Positions 32,854 to 43,413 are shown, counted from the stretch's first letter. The stretch is DNA of 64,000 nucleotides from Liquorilactobacillus sicerae (GCF_029916425.1 NZ_JAHAVQ010000003.1:1-64000), one strand, 5' to 3'. Program-made: numbers and translations. Notes: generated by a model not told the origin, from the sequence alone.

Positions 32854-35800
32854 TTAGTCTTTTTTCTTCTTATTGCCACCAGCCACTAAACCAGCTAAGC
32901 CAATTGCTAAGAATCCAAGATACCCTATGCTGCTTTCTTCGCCAGTTTGTGGTAATTCGCTTTGTTTAGTTTGTGAATGTTGCTGAGAAGAGTTTGCTTC
33001 CATACTCAAGCTATTAAAGTTTTCACTGGCCAAGGCTGAACTACTCAACGAGTCCGACAAGCTCTCACTATTTGAAACTGAGCTACTCAACGAGCTTGAA
33101 GTGCTTTCACTGCTTGAAGTTGAACTGCTTAGTGAACTCGAAGTACTTTCACTCTCCGAGATCGAGTCGCTCAAGGATTCTGATAAGCTCTCGCTATTTG
33201 AAACTGAACTACTCAACGAGCTTGAAGTGCTTTCACTCTCTGAAGTTGAGTCGCTCAATGAGTCCGACAAACTTTCACTATTTGAAACTGAACTGCTTAG
33301 TGAACTCGAAGTACTCTCGCTACTTGAGATCGAGTCGCTCAAGGAGTCTGATAAACTTTCGCTATTTGAAACTGAACTACTCAACGAATCCGACAAACTT
33401 TCGCTATTTGAAACTGAACTACTCAACGAGTCCGACAAACTTTCGCTATTCGAAACTGAGCTACTCAACGAGCTTGAAGTGCTTTCACTGCTTGAAGTTG
33501 AACCACTCAATGAACTCGAGGTACTCTCGCTCTCTGAGATTGAGTCGCTCAAGGAGTCTGATAAACTTTCGCTATTTGAAACTGAGCTACTCAACGAGCT
33601 TGAAGTGCTTTCGCTACTTGAAGCTGAACCACTCAACGAGTCCGACAAGCTCTCACTATTTGAAACTGAGCTACTCAACGAGCTTGAAGTGCTTTCGCTG
33701 CTTGAAGTTGAACCGCTCAATGAACTCGAAGTACTTTCGCTATTCGAAACTGAACCACTTAGTGAACTTGAAGTACTCTCGCTGCTTGAGGTTGAGTCGC
33801 TCAAGGATTCTGATAAGCTTTCGCTATTCGAAACTGAACCACTTAGTGAACTTGAAGTACTTTCACTCTCCGAGATTGAATCACTCAAGGAGTCTGACAA
33901 GCTCTCGCTATTTGAAACTGAGCTACTCAACGAACTTGAAGTGCTTTCGCTACTTGATGTTGAGTCGCTCAAGGATTCTGATAAGCTTTCGCTATTTGAA
34001 ACTGAGCTACTCAACGAGCTTGAAGTACTCTCGCTGCTTGAGGTTGAGTCGCTCAAGGATTCTGATAAGCTTTCGCTATTCGAAACTGAACCACTTAGTG
34101 AACTTGAAGTACTTTCACTCTCCGAGATTGAATCACTCAAGGAGTCTGACAAGCTCTCGCTATTCGAAACTGAACCACTCAACGAGTCCGACAAACTTTC
34201 GCTATTTGAAACTGAACTGCTTAACGAACTCGAAGTGCTTTCACTCTCTGAAATTGAACTGCTCAGAGATTCTGACAAACTTTCGCTATTCGAAACTGAA
34301 CCACTCAATGAACTCGAAGTACTTTCACTGCTTGAAGTTGAACTGCTTAGTGAACTTGAAGTACTCTCGCTGCTTGAAGTTGAGTCGCTCAAGGATTCTG
34401 ATAAACTTTCGCTATTTGAAACTGAGCTACTCAACGAGCTTGAAGTGCTTTCGCTACTTGAAGCTGAACCACTCAAGGAACTCGAGGTACTCTCACTATT
34501 TGAAACTGAACCACTTAGTGAACTTGAGGTACTCTCGCTCTCTGAGATTGAATCACTCAAGGATTCTGATAAACTTTCGCTATTTGAAACTGAGCTACTC
34601 AACGAATTCGAGCTGCTCTCACTGCTTGAAGTTGAACTACTCAAGGAGTCTGATAAGCTTTCACTATTCGAAACTGAACCACTTAATGAACTTGAAGTAC
34701 TCTCACTGGTTGATAATGAAGAACTCGAGGATCCGGACGAACTTTCACTAATCGAACTACTTAATGAGCTGGAACTACTCTCACTTCCTGAAGTTGAGCT
34801 ACTCAAGGATTCAGATAAACTGGTTGAAGTCGAAGCGCTCGTGCTGGTCGAACTACTTAAACTGCTTGATTCAGATTCATTAACATAGACATAAATTACT
34901 GTCCCATTATTTCCACTGGTTGTCAAAGTTCCCGAAGATGCTAATGAGCCATCACCCATCTTTAAGAAAGTATAGCCGCTAATTTCCTTTTGCTCTGTTT
35001 GATAGGAATTTGAGACATATGGACCATCTGGATAAGTCACTGTCCCCTGTGTCAACTCATTTCCTGAGAGATCAACGTACTCAACATTGACCGTCGCGGC
35101 CTGTTTAAATTCAAAGGAAGTAATCTTAAACTGTTGCAAATTTGATGCTTCTCCAGTTGAAGCGCTGACGATCATCGCCATTGCCTCACTTGAACTCGAA
35201 ATAGTTTTTGTCCACGTTAACACTGTGCCACTAGTTTCTGTATATTTTATAGTTAAAAGTTTTGTATTTCCATCATAGGAAATAACAAAATCATGAAATT
35301 GCCCATTCAAATCATCACTGCTTAATGCTTGAACAGAACTTGCATCAGTGGTTGCCCACCAACGTGATGCGGTAAAAACGTTATATTGACCAGCGATTTC
35401 CTCAGATTGGGTACTTACGAATGCCCCAAATTGTGGATCGCTAGTCGGATCAGCAGCCCAGCCAAAAGCCAAGGAATTATCATCTGCAATCTGCGCACCG
35501 TCTTTATTTCCATCGGGATAGGTTGGAGCCTGATCATCGTTATGCCAAGTGTCAAGTTTAAAGCCAAGTGCATCTTGCAAGCCACCAATGCCTAGATTGG
35601 CACCAGAATTCCCGACATCTGTTGTATTGCCATCATGAAAAGCAAAGGAAATACCATCAGCACCACCTTGAGCTGAAGTCTTGCTGCCTAAATTGACTTG
35701 CCCTGTCAAGGTGAAACTGCCAGTCATATCAATTTTGCTATTTAAAGCAAAGTTGCCAACTTGACCTTGCTCATCTTGTGTCAAAGTAACAATTCCAGTG

Positions 35801-36699
35801 CTTGCATCATAAGTAGCACTGCCATTCAATGTAAAATAATCCAAAAAGTTTGCTGCCGTCACATTGATCAAGCCACTATCCGTTGTTCCCAATGTTTGCT
35901 CATAAGCACTGACCAAAGTTTTATAAGAAACTTGCGTCTGCTGTGTTTCACTTTCACTTGTTGCAGAAGAAGTTGAAGCAGCTTCAGTCTCTGATGTTGA
36001 AGTACTTAATGAGGCACCGTCAGAAGTTGCTGCTGAGCTAGTATAATTTGCACTCCCACTATCAGTTGCAGCTGAAGATTGCAATGCTGATCCACTTTCT
36101 GTTGCCGATTCACTTTCAGTTGTTGATTCACTTTTTTCATTAATTAGTGAAGTCGACTTAGCCTCGGAAGCAACAATTGATGACGATAACATTGCTGATT
36201 GTTGTTCAGCATTTGAAAGCGACACTGAATTAGAAGCTGAACTCGACTGTTGAGCAGACAGCGAAACTGATTCTGAAGCTTGATTTTCTGAAGCAGCAAT
36301 TTCACTTGTCGAATTTACATAATTATTTTCAGAAGTTGTATCTTGATTAATTTGGGTACTCTCTTGAGTTGCTAAAGTTGAATCTGTCGCCAGCGTCTTT
36401 GTTGAGCTCAATTCCGTGGTAGTGTCAGCTGCAGCCTTCGTGTTTGTAATCGCTGCTCCACCTGCAACTGCACCTAAAAAGGCCAACACTTTGGCTGTTT
36501 TCAAAGTTGAGTTAGTCTCAGATGATTCAACTTCGCGCTGTTCTTTAAACTGGGAACTCAGAAGATCATCGCTTCTAGAAATTTTGATTAAGCCGATTTT
36601 GGTAAAAATTGAGCTGACCCAATTTTTTCCAGCTTTATAAAGTTTTACTCGTGTAGTAGGTTCACTTTCAAAATAGTTGTTTTTATTATATTTTTTCAT
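32854..36699 (-). CDS. Serine-rich repeat surface adhesin with L-type lectin domain and LPxTG anchor
   Basis: A protein of 1281 residues, substrate of the adjacent accessory Sec system. In order: KLYKAGKNW at 19-27 (KxYKxGKxW signal), a hydrophobic signal segment near 68-90, a first serine-rich part (about 120-255), an L-type lectin-like domain (about 260-540; [13 protein letters not shown] and [17 protein letters not shown]), a MucBP-like module (about 540-612; [15 protein letters not shown]), a second serine-rich repeat part (about 612-1232), LPQTG at 1249-1253, a hydrophobic helix and KKKK. It is exported glycosylated and linked to the wall by sortase. The lectin part probably binds sugars or host or plant surfaces. 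It has its own terminator, and a divergent regulator lies upstream. Confidence 0.95.
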   Translation of the reverse strand: MKKYNKNNYFESEPTTRVKLYKAGKNWVSSIFTKIGLIKISRSDDLLSSQFKEQREVESSETNSTLKTAKVLAFLGAVAGGAAITNTKAAADTTTELSSTKTLATDSTLATQESTQINQDTTSENNYVNSTSEIAASENQASESVSLSAQQSSSASNSVSLSNAEQQSAMLSSSIVASEAKSTSLINEKSESTTESESATESGSALQSSAATDSGSANYTSSAATSDGASLSTSTSETEAASTSSATSESETQQTQVSYKTLVSAYEQTLGTTDSGLINVTAANFLDYFTLNGSATYDASTGIVTLTQDEQGQVGNFALNSKIDMTGSFTLTGQVNLGSKTSAQGGADGISFAFHDGNTTDVGNSGANLGIGGLQDALGFKLDTWHNDDQAPTYPDGNKDGAQIADDNSLAFGWAADPTSDPQFGAFVSTQSEEIAGQYNVFTASRWWATTDASSVQALSSDDLNGQFHDFVISYDGNTKLLTIKYTETSGTVLTWTKTISSSSEAMAMIVSASTGEASNLQQFKITSFEFKQAATVNVEYVDLSGNELTQGTVTYPDGPYVSNSYQTEQKEISGYTFLKMGDGSLASSGTLTTSGNNGTVIYVYVNESESSSLSSSTSTSASTSTSLSESLSSSTSGSESSSSSLSSSISESSSGSSSSSLSTSESTSSSLSGSVSNSESLSDSLSSSTSSSESSSNSLSSSVSNSESLSESLSDSISESESTSSSLSGSVSNSESTSSSLSGSASSSESTSSSLSSSVSNSESLSESLSDSTSSSESTSSSLSSSTSSSESTSSSLSGSVSNSESLSESLSSSISESESTSSSLSSSVSNSESLSDSLSGSVSNSESLSDSLSDSISESESTSSSLSGSVSNSESLSESLSDSTSSSESTSSSLSSSVSNSESLSESLSDSTSSSESTSSSLSSSVSNSESLSDSLSDSISESESTSSSLSGSVSNSESLSESLSDSTSSSESTSSSLSGSVSNSESTSSSLSGSTSSSESTSSSLSSSVSNSESLSDSLSGSASSSESTSSSLSSSVSNSESLSDSLSDSISESESTSSSLSGSTSSSESTSSSLSSSVSNSESLSDSLSSSVSNSESLSDSLSSSVSNSESLSDSLSDSISSSESTSSSLSSSVSNSESLSDSLSDSTSESESTSSSLSSSVSNSESLSESLSDSISESESTSSSLSSSTSSSESTSSSLSSSVSNSESLSDSLSSSALASENFNSLSMEANSSQQHSQTKQSELPQTGEESSIGYLGFLAIGLAGLVAGGNKKKKD
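33010..34870 (-). repeat. Serine-rich repeat region of the adhesin
   Basis: Imperfect tandem units built from the blocks [26 protein letters not shown] and [13 protein letters not shown], mixed in varying order over about 620 residues. The units differ at third positions, so copy number may change by recombination. The region also creates long artificial open frames on the opposite strand. Confidence 0.9.
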
Positions 36700-36755
36700 A
36701 ACTTATTTCTCCAAAACATGTCTTTTTATCATAAAATGTGTATTTTTTTATTCTT

Positions 36756-36787
36756 AATTGAATTGGTTTTGCAATACCAATTCAATT
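36756..36787. promoter_or_regulatory. Perfect 12-base inverted repeat between the adhesin and its divergent regulator
   Basis: AATTGAATTGGT and ACCAATTCAATT surround an eight-base loop, with no T run on the minus strand. It lies about 60 bases from the adhesin start, the likely place for an operator of the neighbouring Mga-like regulator. Confidence 0.5.
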
Positions 36788-36962
36788 TTGAGTAATCTAA
36801 TTATGGGTTTAATATTTCTAAATTAATGTTATCAAGTCTATGAACATGCTGGATTTTTTATTTTTTCAAAAAAAAGCAAAATGAAAAACATTTTGCTTGA
36901 TATTTTTTTGTTTATTTATATAATGGAACTGAAATTAAACATTTCAAAAAAATAGCTAGGAA

Positions 36963-38375
36963 ATGATAATGATGAATTTTTTCAACTTATTAAATAATTA
37001 TGACCAAAGTAAAATTATCCTCTTCCAAGAAATCATTGATAATTTGCCAGAACGTAAGTTGCAATTAAAAAGTTTCAAAGAAAGCAAAGGATTATCAAGC
37101 TATCGGTTAAACAGCTTGTTAGAAAATTTAAACGATGATATTTATCAAGTAACAGGAAATAATGGCTTCCAAATTGAGTCCCATCAACTCATCTGTGATG
37201 AAAATCTTGATCGGAAGGTTTTCAACAAGCTCAAAGACTATTACTTTAAGTTTTCATTACAACGTGAATTAGCAATCGGGTTTTTAAAAACTGGCGAATT
37301 TCCTGATCACAAAAAGATGGAAATTGATTTCAATTGGAATCGAACCAGTTTTTATCAACAAAAAAATAAGTTGCTTCAATTTGCAAATGAGTTTTTACAA
37401 AATCGCCAATTAAACGAAACATTAATCCGTTATCTACTATTTAATGTTTTTGATTTCTTTGATGATCCAATTCGACCTGATTTTTCTTATCCTGTTAGTC
37501 TAAAAATTTCATTAACTCATTTAAATCCTTCACAGCGAAGAAAACTAAAACTGATTTATAAAATAATTTATTTTCGAACTTCCAAACAATTTTACGTAGT
37601 ACCTAAAAATTTATTGATCACTCAAGTGGATAATAAGACTAGTCAGATTATTCAAACTCTGCCAATTCAAAAACAATATCTCAAAAGTGAAAATATATTT
37701 TTAAATCAATTCTTGTACCATATTGGCATAAAAAAGGTTGAATTATTGCAGCCAAAATATCTTGAAACAAAACATCAGAAATATTTCTTACAAATCAAAA
37801 AAATCATTCTTCGTCATTTCTTAAATTTAACCGGACAGCAAAAACAAGTTAGTGATCAAGTTTTGTTGTACTTTTCATCGACTTTAGCCATATATCTAGC
37901 TTTAGAAAAATACAAGAATATCGTCAATGAACAGATTAGCAATAAAAACTTTGATTATTTATATAACTTGCATCCACGTCTAAGTCAGACAGTTGCAGAA
38001 ATAATTAAAGAAATTGATAAAAATGTTACTCAAGTTTATGGCTATGAACGTTTACATTTTGATTTGATGGCAGCGGCCTTTTTAGGCCCATTTAAAATTT
38101 TTCAAACAGATATTGTCCATATCTGTTTAGATTTTGCTGGTGGATATTATACAAACAGTTTTATCGAACGTCTTTTTAAAAAATTTTTGAATTTTGAAAT
38201 TCAAGTTGACGATTATATTGGACCAGAAACCGACCTATATGTAACTGATCAATATAATAAAAAACATGATGAGATCCCTCAAATTGTTTGGTTAAGAACA
38301 CCAACTCTATATGACTGGCTACACTTGACACGTAAGATTGAAGAAGTGAAACGTAATCGCTTACAAAAAGCTTAA
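36963..38375 (+). CDS. Mga/AtxA-like transcriptional regulator
   Basis: A protein of 470 residues. An N-terminal HTH_Mga-type helix-turn-helix (KESKGLSSYRLNSLLENLN) is followed by a second HTH-like part (MEIDFNWNRTSFYQQKN). The central helical region matches the PRD-like part of Mga proteins, and the C-terminal part (IFQTDIVHICLDFAGGYYTNSFI) recalls their EIIB-like domain. Mga-type proteins control surface adhesins in Gram-positive bacteria, and this one is divergent from the adhesin, so it probably regulates it. The start is uncertain among ATGs at 36963, 36969 and 36972; AGGA at 36958 favours the later two. Confidence 0.75.
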   Translation: MIMMNFFNLLNNYDQSKIILFQEIIDNLPERKLQLKSFKESKGLSSYRLNSLLENLNDDIYQVTGNNGFQIESHQLICDENLDRKVFNKLKDYYFKFSLQRELAIGFLKTGEFPDHKKMEIDFNWNRTSFYQQKNKLLQFANEFLQNRQLNETLIRYLLFNVFDFFDDPIRPDFSYPVSLKISLTHLNPSQRRKLKLIYKIIYFRTSKQFYVVPKNLLITQVDNKTSQIIQTLPIQKQYLKSENIFLNQFLYHIGIKKVELLQPKYLETKHQKYFLQIKKIILRHFLNLTGQQKQVSDQVLLYFSSTLAIYLALEKYKNIVNEQISNKNFDYLYNLHPRLSQTVAEIIKEIDKNVTQVYGYERLHFDLMAAAFLGPFKIFQTDIVHICLDFAGGYYTNSFIERLFKKFLNFEIQVDDYIGPETDLYVTDQYNKKHDEIPQIVWLRTPTLYDWLHLTRKIEEVKRNRLQKA

Positions 38376-38378
38376 AAA

Positions 38379-38421
38379 AAAGCTTCACCCCTACCATGAG
38401 TTAGATAGAGGTGAAGCTTTT
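38379..38421. terminator. Bidirectional terminator between the regulator and the copper ATPase
   Basis: AAAAGCTTCACCCCTA and TAGAGGTGAAGCTTTT form 16-base arms with one mismatch and A/T flanks on both sides. It serves both convergent genes. Confidence 0.85.
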
Positions 38422-38437
38422 ATAGTTTTTATTTTTT

Positions 38438-40684
38438 TTAAATTGCTTTTTCCGTCAAAGTCATCGCATTCAAAGCAACTATTATCGTTGACAAAGCCAT
38501 AATAATAGCACCAACAGCTGGATCTAAAACTATCCCAATTGGAGCTAAGATCCCAGCAGCTAATGGTAAAGCGGCCAAGTTATAACCGGCTCCCCACCAA
38601 AGGTTTTGAATCATTTTGCGATTAGTCAATTTAGCCAGTGTCAAGAAACTTAAGATATCATGCGGATCTGATTTGACTAGGATTACGTCAGCGGAGTCGA
38701 TAGCGACATCAGTTCCAGCACCAATCGCGACTCCTAAATCAGCCGCTGCCAAACTTGGAGCATCATTAACACCATCCCCGACCATCATGACATGCTTGCC
38801 ATCGTGCTGATATTTTTCAATGATCTGCTGTTTATCAGCTGGCAATAAGCCAGCATGATAATCAGTGATTCCCAGCTGATCAGCAGCATACTTGGCAGCG
38901 GCCTGATTGTCGCCGGTCAGCATTACTGGTGTAATTCCTTGTTTCTTAAGTTTAACAACCAGCTCTCTCGCACCGGTTTTCAATTGATCACCGGCAGCCA
39001 TCATACCAAGAATCTGCTCCTGATCATCCAGCAAGAAACTGATCGTATTACCACGGCTTGACCACGTTTCAACTTGCTGCTGGTCGAATTTAAGCTGCTT
39101 TTTCGTCAAATAGCCAAGATTAGCGATCAGGTACTGCTTGCCATTGATTTGGCCACTCAAACCAATACCTGGCAACGTCTTGACCTGTTGCGCAGTCGGC
39201 AATTGGAGCTGTTGTGTTTTAGCAGCGCTCAGGATCGCTTGAGCTAAGGGATGTGATGAGTTTGCTTCCAAAGCAGCTAAATTTCCCAGGAGTTGTTCTT
39301 TTGGATATCCATTAGCTGGCACCAGCGCATTTAACTTAAACTTTCCAGCCGTCAGCGTGCCCGTCTTATCGAAGAAAATGTGGCTTAACGACTTAGTTGC
39401 TTCAAGCGCCTGACGATTACGCAACAGCAAACCTTTTTTAGCACCGATCGAAGTTGAACGAGCTACTACCAATGGAATTGCAACGCCTAAAGCATGCGGG
39501 CAGGCGATCACTAACACAGTGACCATCCGACTTAAAGCTGTTGCTAATCCTTGTGGCAGCCAAGCGAAAAAAGCGATCAAGCCAACTATCACGGCCGCAT
39601 AAAATAGGTACCCGGCAACGGTATCGGCACGCGTCTCCGCTTTAGATTTAGCCTGCTGAGCTTGCTGAACCATTTCCATGACCTGTGATAAGTAGCCGTT
39701 TTGACCGATTTTGGTGATTTTGACCGTCAGTGTACCATTTTCATTGATCGAGCCACCGATCACTTGGTCGTTGACCTTTTTAGTCACGGCTGCTGCTTCA
39801 CCGGTGACTAAAGCCTCATTGACAGTTGATGAACCAGCCATGACAATCCCATCAGTCGGCAGACTTTCGCCGGCACGGACCTGAACCCGCTGACCCTCCT
39901 GCAGCTCAGCCAACTTGACATCGGTCGTTTGCCCATTTTTATTGATCAAATGTGCTGTACTTGGCAACAAAGCCGCAATTTTATCTAAAGCATTGCCAGC
40001 TCCCATGACAGCATTCATTTCGATCCAATGACCCAGCAGCATAATCAAAATCAACGTCGCTAGTTCAAACGAAAAATCCATAACTGACGTTTGGGGATGG
40101 CCAAAATTATTAATCAGAATCGCATAAAGGCTATAAAAGAAGGACACGGAAATTCCTAAAGTGATCAGCGTCATCATAGCCGGTTTTTTGTCTTTGACTT
40201 CAGCAACTGACCCCTTTAAAAATGGCGCTCCCCCATAGAAATACAGCAAAGCATCAAAAAGCAAGATCACCAATCCTTTGCTGGCACCGCCTTCCCAAGA
40301 AATAAGCGGACGATCAAGTCCCATCACCGGTGCCAGCAACAAGACCGGCAAAGCTAAAATCAACGAGATCCAAAATTTTTGCTTAAGATTCCCCATGTGC
40401 ATCATCTGACCACCGTGCATCATCATGTCATGATCCATGTTCATTGAGCCATGTTTCATCGACATTCCGTGATCCATGTTCATTGAGCCATGCTCCATTG
40501 GCATCTCGTGATCCATGTTCATTGAGCCATGCTCCATTGGCATCTCGTGATCCATGTTCATTGAGCCATGTTCCATTGGCATCTCGTGATCCATGTTGTT
40601 CATTGACCCATGTTTCATCGACATTTCGTGATCCTTGTTCATTGAGCCATGCTGTTGATTATTCACTGTTGTTTTTTTCTTCAT
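38438..40684 (-). CDS. copB: CopB-type copper-translocating P-type ATPase
   Basis: Exports copper (or silver) across the membrane at the cost of ATP. The membrane motif is ACPHALGVAIPL: CPH rather than CPC, typical of the CopB (P1B-3) subgroup. Also present are TGEAAAVTKKV (TGE), DKTGTLTAGK (phosphorylated Asp), SSHPLAQAIL (HP nucleotide site) and MVGDGVNDAPSLA. There is no CxxC metal domain. Instead residues 1 to about 95 are tandem repeats rich in His and Met (GSMNMDHEMPMEH). It has 748 residues. A cop box sits just upstream; no copY or copZ gene is adjacent. Confidence 0.93.
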   Translation of the reverse strand: MKKKTTVNNQQHGSMNKDHEMSMKHGSMNNMDHEMPMEHGSMNMDHEMPMEHGSMNMDHEMPMEHGSMNMDHGMSMKHGSMNMDHDMMMHGGQMMHMGNLKQKFWISLILALPVLLLAPVMGLDRPLISWEGGASKGLVILLFDALLYFYGGAPFLKGSVAEVKDKKPAMMTLITLGISVSFFYSLYAILINNFGHPQTSVMDFSFELATLILIMLLGHWIEMNAVMGAGNALDKIAALLPSTAHLINKNGQTTDVKLAELQEGQRVQVRAGESLPTDGIVMAGSSTVNEALVTGEAAAVTKKVNDQVIGGSINENGTLTVKITKIGQNGYLSQVMEMVQQAQQAKSKAETRADTVAGYLFYAAVIVGLIAFFAWLPQGLATALSRMVTVLVIACPHALGVAIPLVVARSTSIGAKKGLLLRNRQALEATKSLSHIFFDKTGTLTAGKFKLNALVPANGYPKEQLLGNLAALEANSSHPLAQAILSAAKTQQLQLPTAQQVKTLPGIGLSGQINGKQYLIANLGYLTKKQLKFDQQQVETWSSRGNTISFLLDDQEQILGMMAAGDQLKTGARELVVKLKKQGITPVMLTGDNQAAAKYAADQLGITDYHAGLLPADKQQIIEKYQHDGKHVMMVGDGVNDAPSLAAADLGVAIGAGTDVAIDSADVILVKSDPHDILSFLTLAKLTNRKMIQNLWWGAGYNLAALPLAAGILAPIGIVLDPAVGAIIMALSTIIVALNAMTLTEKAI
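40399..40665 (-). repeat. 39-base tandem repeats encoding His/Met-rich copper-binding units
   Basis: Several near-identical copies of a 39-base unit (GSMNMDHEMPMEH per unit), with degenerate copies at both ends. The middle copies match almost base for base, so they expanded recently and copy number may vary between strains. Confidence 0.85.
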
Positions 40685-40730
40685 TGCTCTTCCTCCCCAA
40701 AAAAGTTTTCTGATTTAAGCTCCACTTTAA

Positions 40731-40746
40731 GTTTACATTTGTAAAC
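40731..40746. promoter_or_regulatory. CopY-type operator (cop box)
   Basis: GTTTACATTTGTAAAC is a perfect 16-base palindrome containing TACATTTGTA, an exact match to the CopY consensus TACAnnTGTA. It lies about 47 bases before the copper ATPase gene. The repressor gene must be elsewhere. Confidence 0.85.
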
Positions 40747-40951
40747 GATAAAAAGCAAGTTTTACCTTGTACCGATGTCAAGCTACTATTACTTTCAGCT
40801 TAACATCGCTGATTTTTCAATTTGCTTCTAAAGACTCACAACTATTCGTCACTAAAGTACATATTTTTCTACCCGACAACTTTAACAGACTTTCTAAATG
40901 ATACTAATTTGTTGTATACTCAGAATGTCCAATGTGAATGGAGGAAATACC

Positions 40952-42112
40952 GTGTCTTTTTATCAACGCTTGCAGTCGCAATATGCCAATCTGTATTTGA
41001 CATGCTTGGCTGCTTTTGTTTTTCTAATGATGATTGATTTAAGTTATGCTGTACCCTTTATTTTCCCAATGTATACAATTTATCTAGCAGTTAAATTAGT
41101 GGCATTTTTCATTCTAATAGTTTTCCTGCTGCGAAATGATCTAACCCAGAGAATACGCTTAGCTGTCATCATTAGTTTATTATGTTTTTACTTTTTTAGT
41201 AAACGTTCTGGTGATTCAGACTTTTTTTATTACGCAATCTTTGCTGTCACCGCATGGAAAATTGATTTTCAAAAAATAATTTGGACTTTCTTTTGGATTG
41301 GATTACCAACTGCCAGTTTGATAATTTTAGCTAGCTTACTTAAGGTGATTCCGACTCAAGTTATGGATGGCAGACCTGGTTTTCAAGTTCTAAGATTTTC
41401 ACTAGGTTTTTTGACACCAACCGATTTGGCCGCCCGAGTTTTTTATTTGCTTTTAGCTTATTATACTTGGCACAAATTTCAAATATCAATTCCAGGAAAA
41501 ATTATCAGCATTATTTTGGTTGCCCTGACCTTTTTACTGACCAATTCGCGGTTAGATTTGGTGATGATGCTTTTGTTATTGGCAATTGTCCTTTTCCCAA
41601 CGCCAGTCAAAAAAAGTCTGCGCCAGCTAGGCTCATATTTTCTAAGTTGGCTGGTTGCTTTTTATTTAATTATTTTTCTGGCACTGACGGTGTCCTTTGA
41701 CCCGCAAATAAAATTTTTTAAAATTCTCAACGATTGTCTTTCCAAACGCCTATCTCTAGGTCAAAGGGGATTATTTAATCATGGAATCACTTTGTTTGGT
41801 CAGCATGTAGTTGAACACAGCAATGGAAATTTATCTTTTGCGATCCAAAAAGATTATTTTTATATTGACTCTTCATATATCCGGTTACTGGTTATCTCTG
41901 GCCTGATCACCACCATGATCGTCTGCTCAGCAATTTTTTACTTAATTTATTTATTTTCTAAAAAGCAGACTTTTTCACTCTTAATTGCATTATTGTTAGT
42001 GATCATCAGTTCCGCAATTGATCAACATCTATTGCAGTTGTCTTATAACTTCATTTTATTGGCTGTTTTCGCCGATCTTTCTGCTGGCCGAGATGAATTT
42101 GATTATTCTTAA
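40952..42112 (+). CDS. Polysaccharide polymerase/ligase-like membrane protein
   Basis: An integral membrane protein of 386 residues with about ten helices. Recognisable features are a short charged turn KRSGDSDFFYYA, the segment LLTNSRLDLVMMLLLL, and a large loop near 250-300 (LSKRLSLGQRGLFNHG), a pattern found in O-antigen polymerases and ligases. It begins at a GTG with GGAGG seven bases away; the frame extends 18 codons further without a good site. It is a single-gene unit away from the polysaccharide cluster. Whether it is a polymerase, a ligase or something else is unproven. Confidence 0.6.
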   Translation: MSFYQRLQSQYANLYLTCLAAFVFLMMIDLSYAVPFIFPMYTIYLAVKLVAFFILIVFLLRNDLTQRIRLAVIISLLCFYFFSKRSGDSDFFYYAIFAVTAWKIDFQKIIWTFFWIGLPTASLIILASLLKVIPTQVMDGRPGFQVLRFSLGFLTPTDLAARVFYLLLAYYTWHKFQISIPGKIISIILVALTFLLTNSRLDLVMMLLLLAIVLFPTPVKKSLRQLGSYFLSWLVAFYLIIFLALTVSFDPQIKFFKILNDCLSKRLSLGQRGLFNHGITLFGQHVVEHSNGNLSFAIQKDYFYIDSSYIRLLVISGLITTMIVCSAIFYLIYLFSKKQTFSLLIALLLVIISSAIDQHLLQLSYNFILLAVFADLSAGRDEFDYS

Positions 42113-42137
42113 AAAATAAAATTTGCTAAGGCACTTC

Positions 42138-42183
42138 AAAAAAGGGTTGGAAAAAATCGAATTTTTCCAACCCCTTTTTTTTT
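42138..42183. terminator. Bidirectional terminator
   Basis: AAAAAGGGTTGGAAAAA and TTTTTCCAACCCCTTTTT form long arms around ATCGAA, with T and A runs outside. It lies between the convergent polymerase-like and coiled-coil genes. Confidence 0.9.
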
Positions 42184-42189
42184 ATTAAC

Positions 42190-43413
42190 TTAGCGTAAGC
42201 GAAAGAAATCATAACCAAACGCCACTAAAATAGCGACTGCTGGTAAAGCAACTATTAGTTTGTCAAAATTTGACGCTAAAAAATTGCTCTTTTTATTTGA
42301 ATTAGCAGAATTAGCTGATGTGACTGCAGCCTTTGTTTTAGCTTGTTGTGAATGATTAACGTCTGATTTGGCTGCTTGCTGTTTTGTGCTTTGAGCGGAT
42401 GAAGATGTTTCAGCCGCCGTTTTCAGCACTCGATCAACTGGTATTTGGGTTTTAGCTGACGAGCTGGCTGCTGATGAAGTTTTAGCATTCGTTATCGGCT
42501 GTGAAAGCTTCGTCAATAATTCATGACTAGCTGCTAGTTGTTGTTGCAATTGCTGATACTTTTTTTGTGCAGCTAAATAGTTTTGTTGCGCCTGATTTGC
42601 TTGTTGCTGAGCAACAGCTAACTTTTGCTGTAATAATTCAAGCTCCAGCCTGATTTGAAAAATTTTTTGCTGGTTAGCCTGATACGTCGCCTGATAAGCT
42701 TTAATAGCCGTTTGCAAAGTTTTGATTTGCTGTTTAGTCTGCGAAACTTGGGTCAAAATTTCATTCAACGCTGCTGTTTTGCTTTTAAGTTCAGTTTGCG
42801 CTTGTTGTAACGCTTGATTTTTTTGTTCAGCAGTCGTCTGCAAAGTGCCCAACTTGGTTTGATCCGTACTTAACTGCGTTTGCGCTGCCGTTATCTTAGC
42901 TTGATCTAATGAATTTGCCTGCTGTAATTGATCCAAAGCTGACTGATCAGCAGCAACTAAAGCTTGTTGCTTGGTAAGTGCCTGTTCAGCTGACGTTTGT
43001 TGATTTTGCGCCGCTGTTAGTTGGCTTTGCGCCTGTTTTTGGGAACTTTGGGCAGTTGCCGCTTGCGTCTGCTGCTTTACAAGTATTGCCTGTTGCTGAG
43101 AAATTGCTGTTTGGGCCTGATCGATTTGGCCTAAAAGTTTTAACTGAGCCTGATCAAGCTGCTTTAGCTGGTTTTGAAGATTTGCAACTTGTGCAGTCAA
43201 ATTATTGACCACAGCTTTAGCCTGCTGCCAAAGCGAATCAGTCTTATTTTGTTGCTGTTTGGCTAGTTGAGCTTGCTGCTCCAAACTCAGCGCTGTTTGG
43301 CTAGCAACGTTTTTCAGCGTCAAATCAGTTGCTGCAACCTGATTATCAGTCTGAATTAAAGTCAACACCAAGATTGGCGTCAAGAATAAGGCTGCCCTCA
43401 ATGTATTTTTCAT
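42190..43413 (-). CDS. Exported Gln/Ala-rich coiled-coil protein
   Basis: Not assigned to a family. It has 407 residues: a signal peptide (LRAALFLTPILVLTLIQ, cleavage likely after QVAA), then about 270 residues of near-continuous coiled coil rich in Gln, Ala and Lys. A Ser/Thr/Ala-rich linker follows, and a C-terminal hydrophobic helix (FDKLIVALPAVAILVAFGYDFF) ends in RLR. There is no LPxTG, so the last helix probably anchors it in the membrane with the coil reaching into the wall. It could be a spacer or organiser of the envelope. It is alone on its transcript. Confidence 0.6.
   Translation of the reverse strand: MKNTLRAALFLTPILVLTLIQTDNQVAATDLTLKNVASQTALSLEQQAQLAKQQQNKTDSLWQQAKAVVNNLTAQVANLQNQLKQLDQAQLKLLGQIDQAQTAISQQQAILVKQQTQAATAQSSQKQAQSQLTAAQNQQTSAEQALTKQQALVAADQSALDQLQQANSLDQAKITAAQTQLSTDQTKLGTLQTTAEQKNQALQQAQTELKSKTAALNEILTQVSQTKQQIKTLQTAIKAYQATYQANQQKIFQIRLELELLQQKLAVAQQQANQAQQNYLAAQKKYQQLQQQLAASHELLTKLSQPITNAKTSSAASSSAKTQIPVDRVLKTAAETSSSAQSTKQQAAKSDVNHSQQAKTKAAVTSANSANSNKKSNFLASNFDKLIVALPAVAILVAFGYDFFRLR

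Noticed and set aside
33010-34870. Possible CRISPR-like repetition
   Set aside because: Units are in frame, imperfect and contiguous without unique spacers; they are protein repeats. The same applies to the 40399-40665 repeats.
33072-34888. Two very long plus-strand open frames opposite the adhesin repeats
   Set aside because: They arise from the reverse complement of the serine repeat units, giving low-complexity products (LSLLEVE-type repeats) with no start signals.
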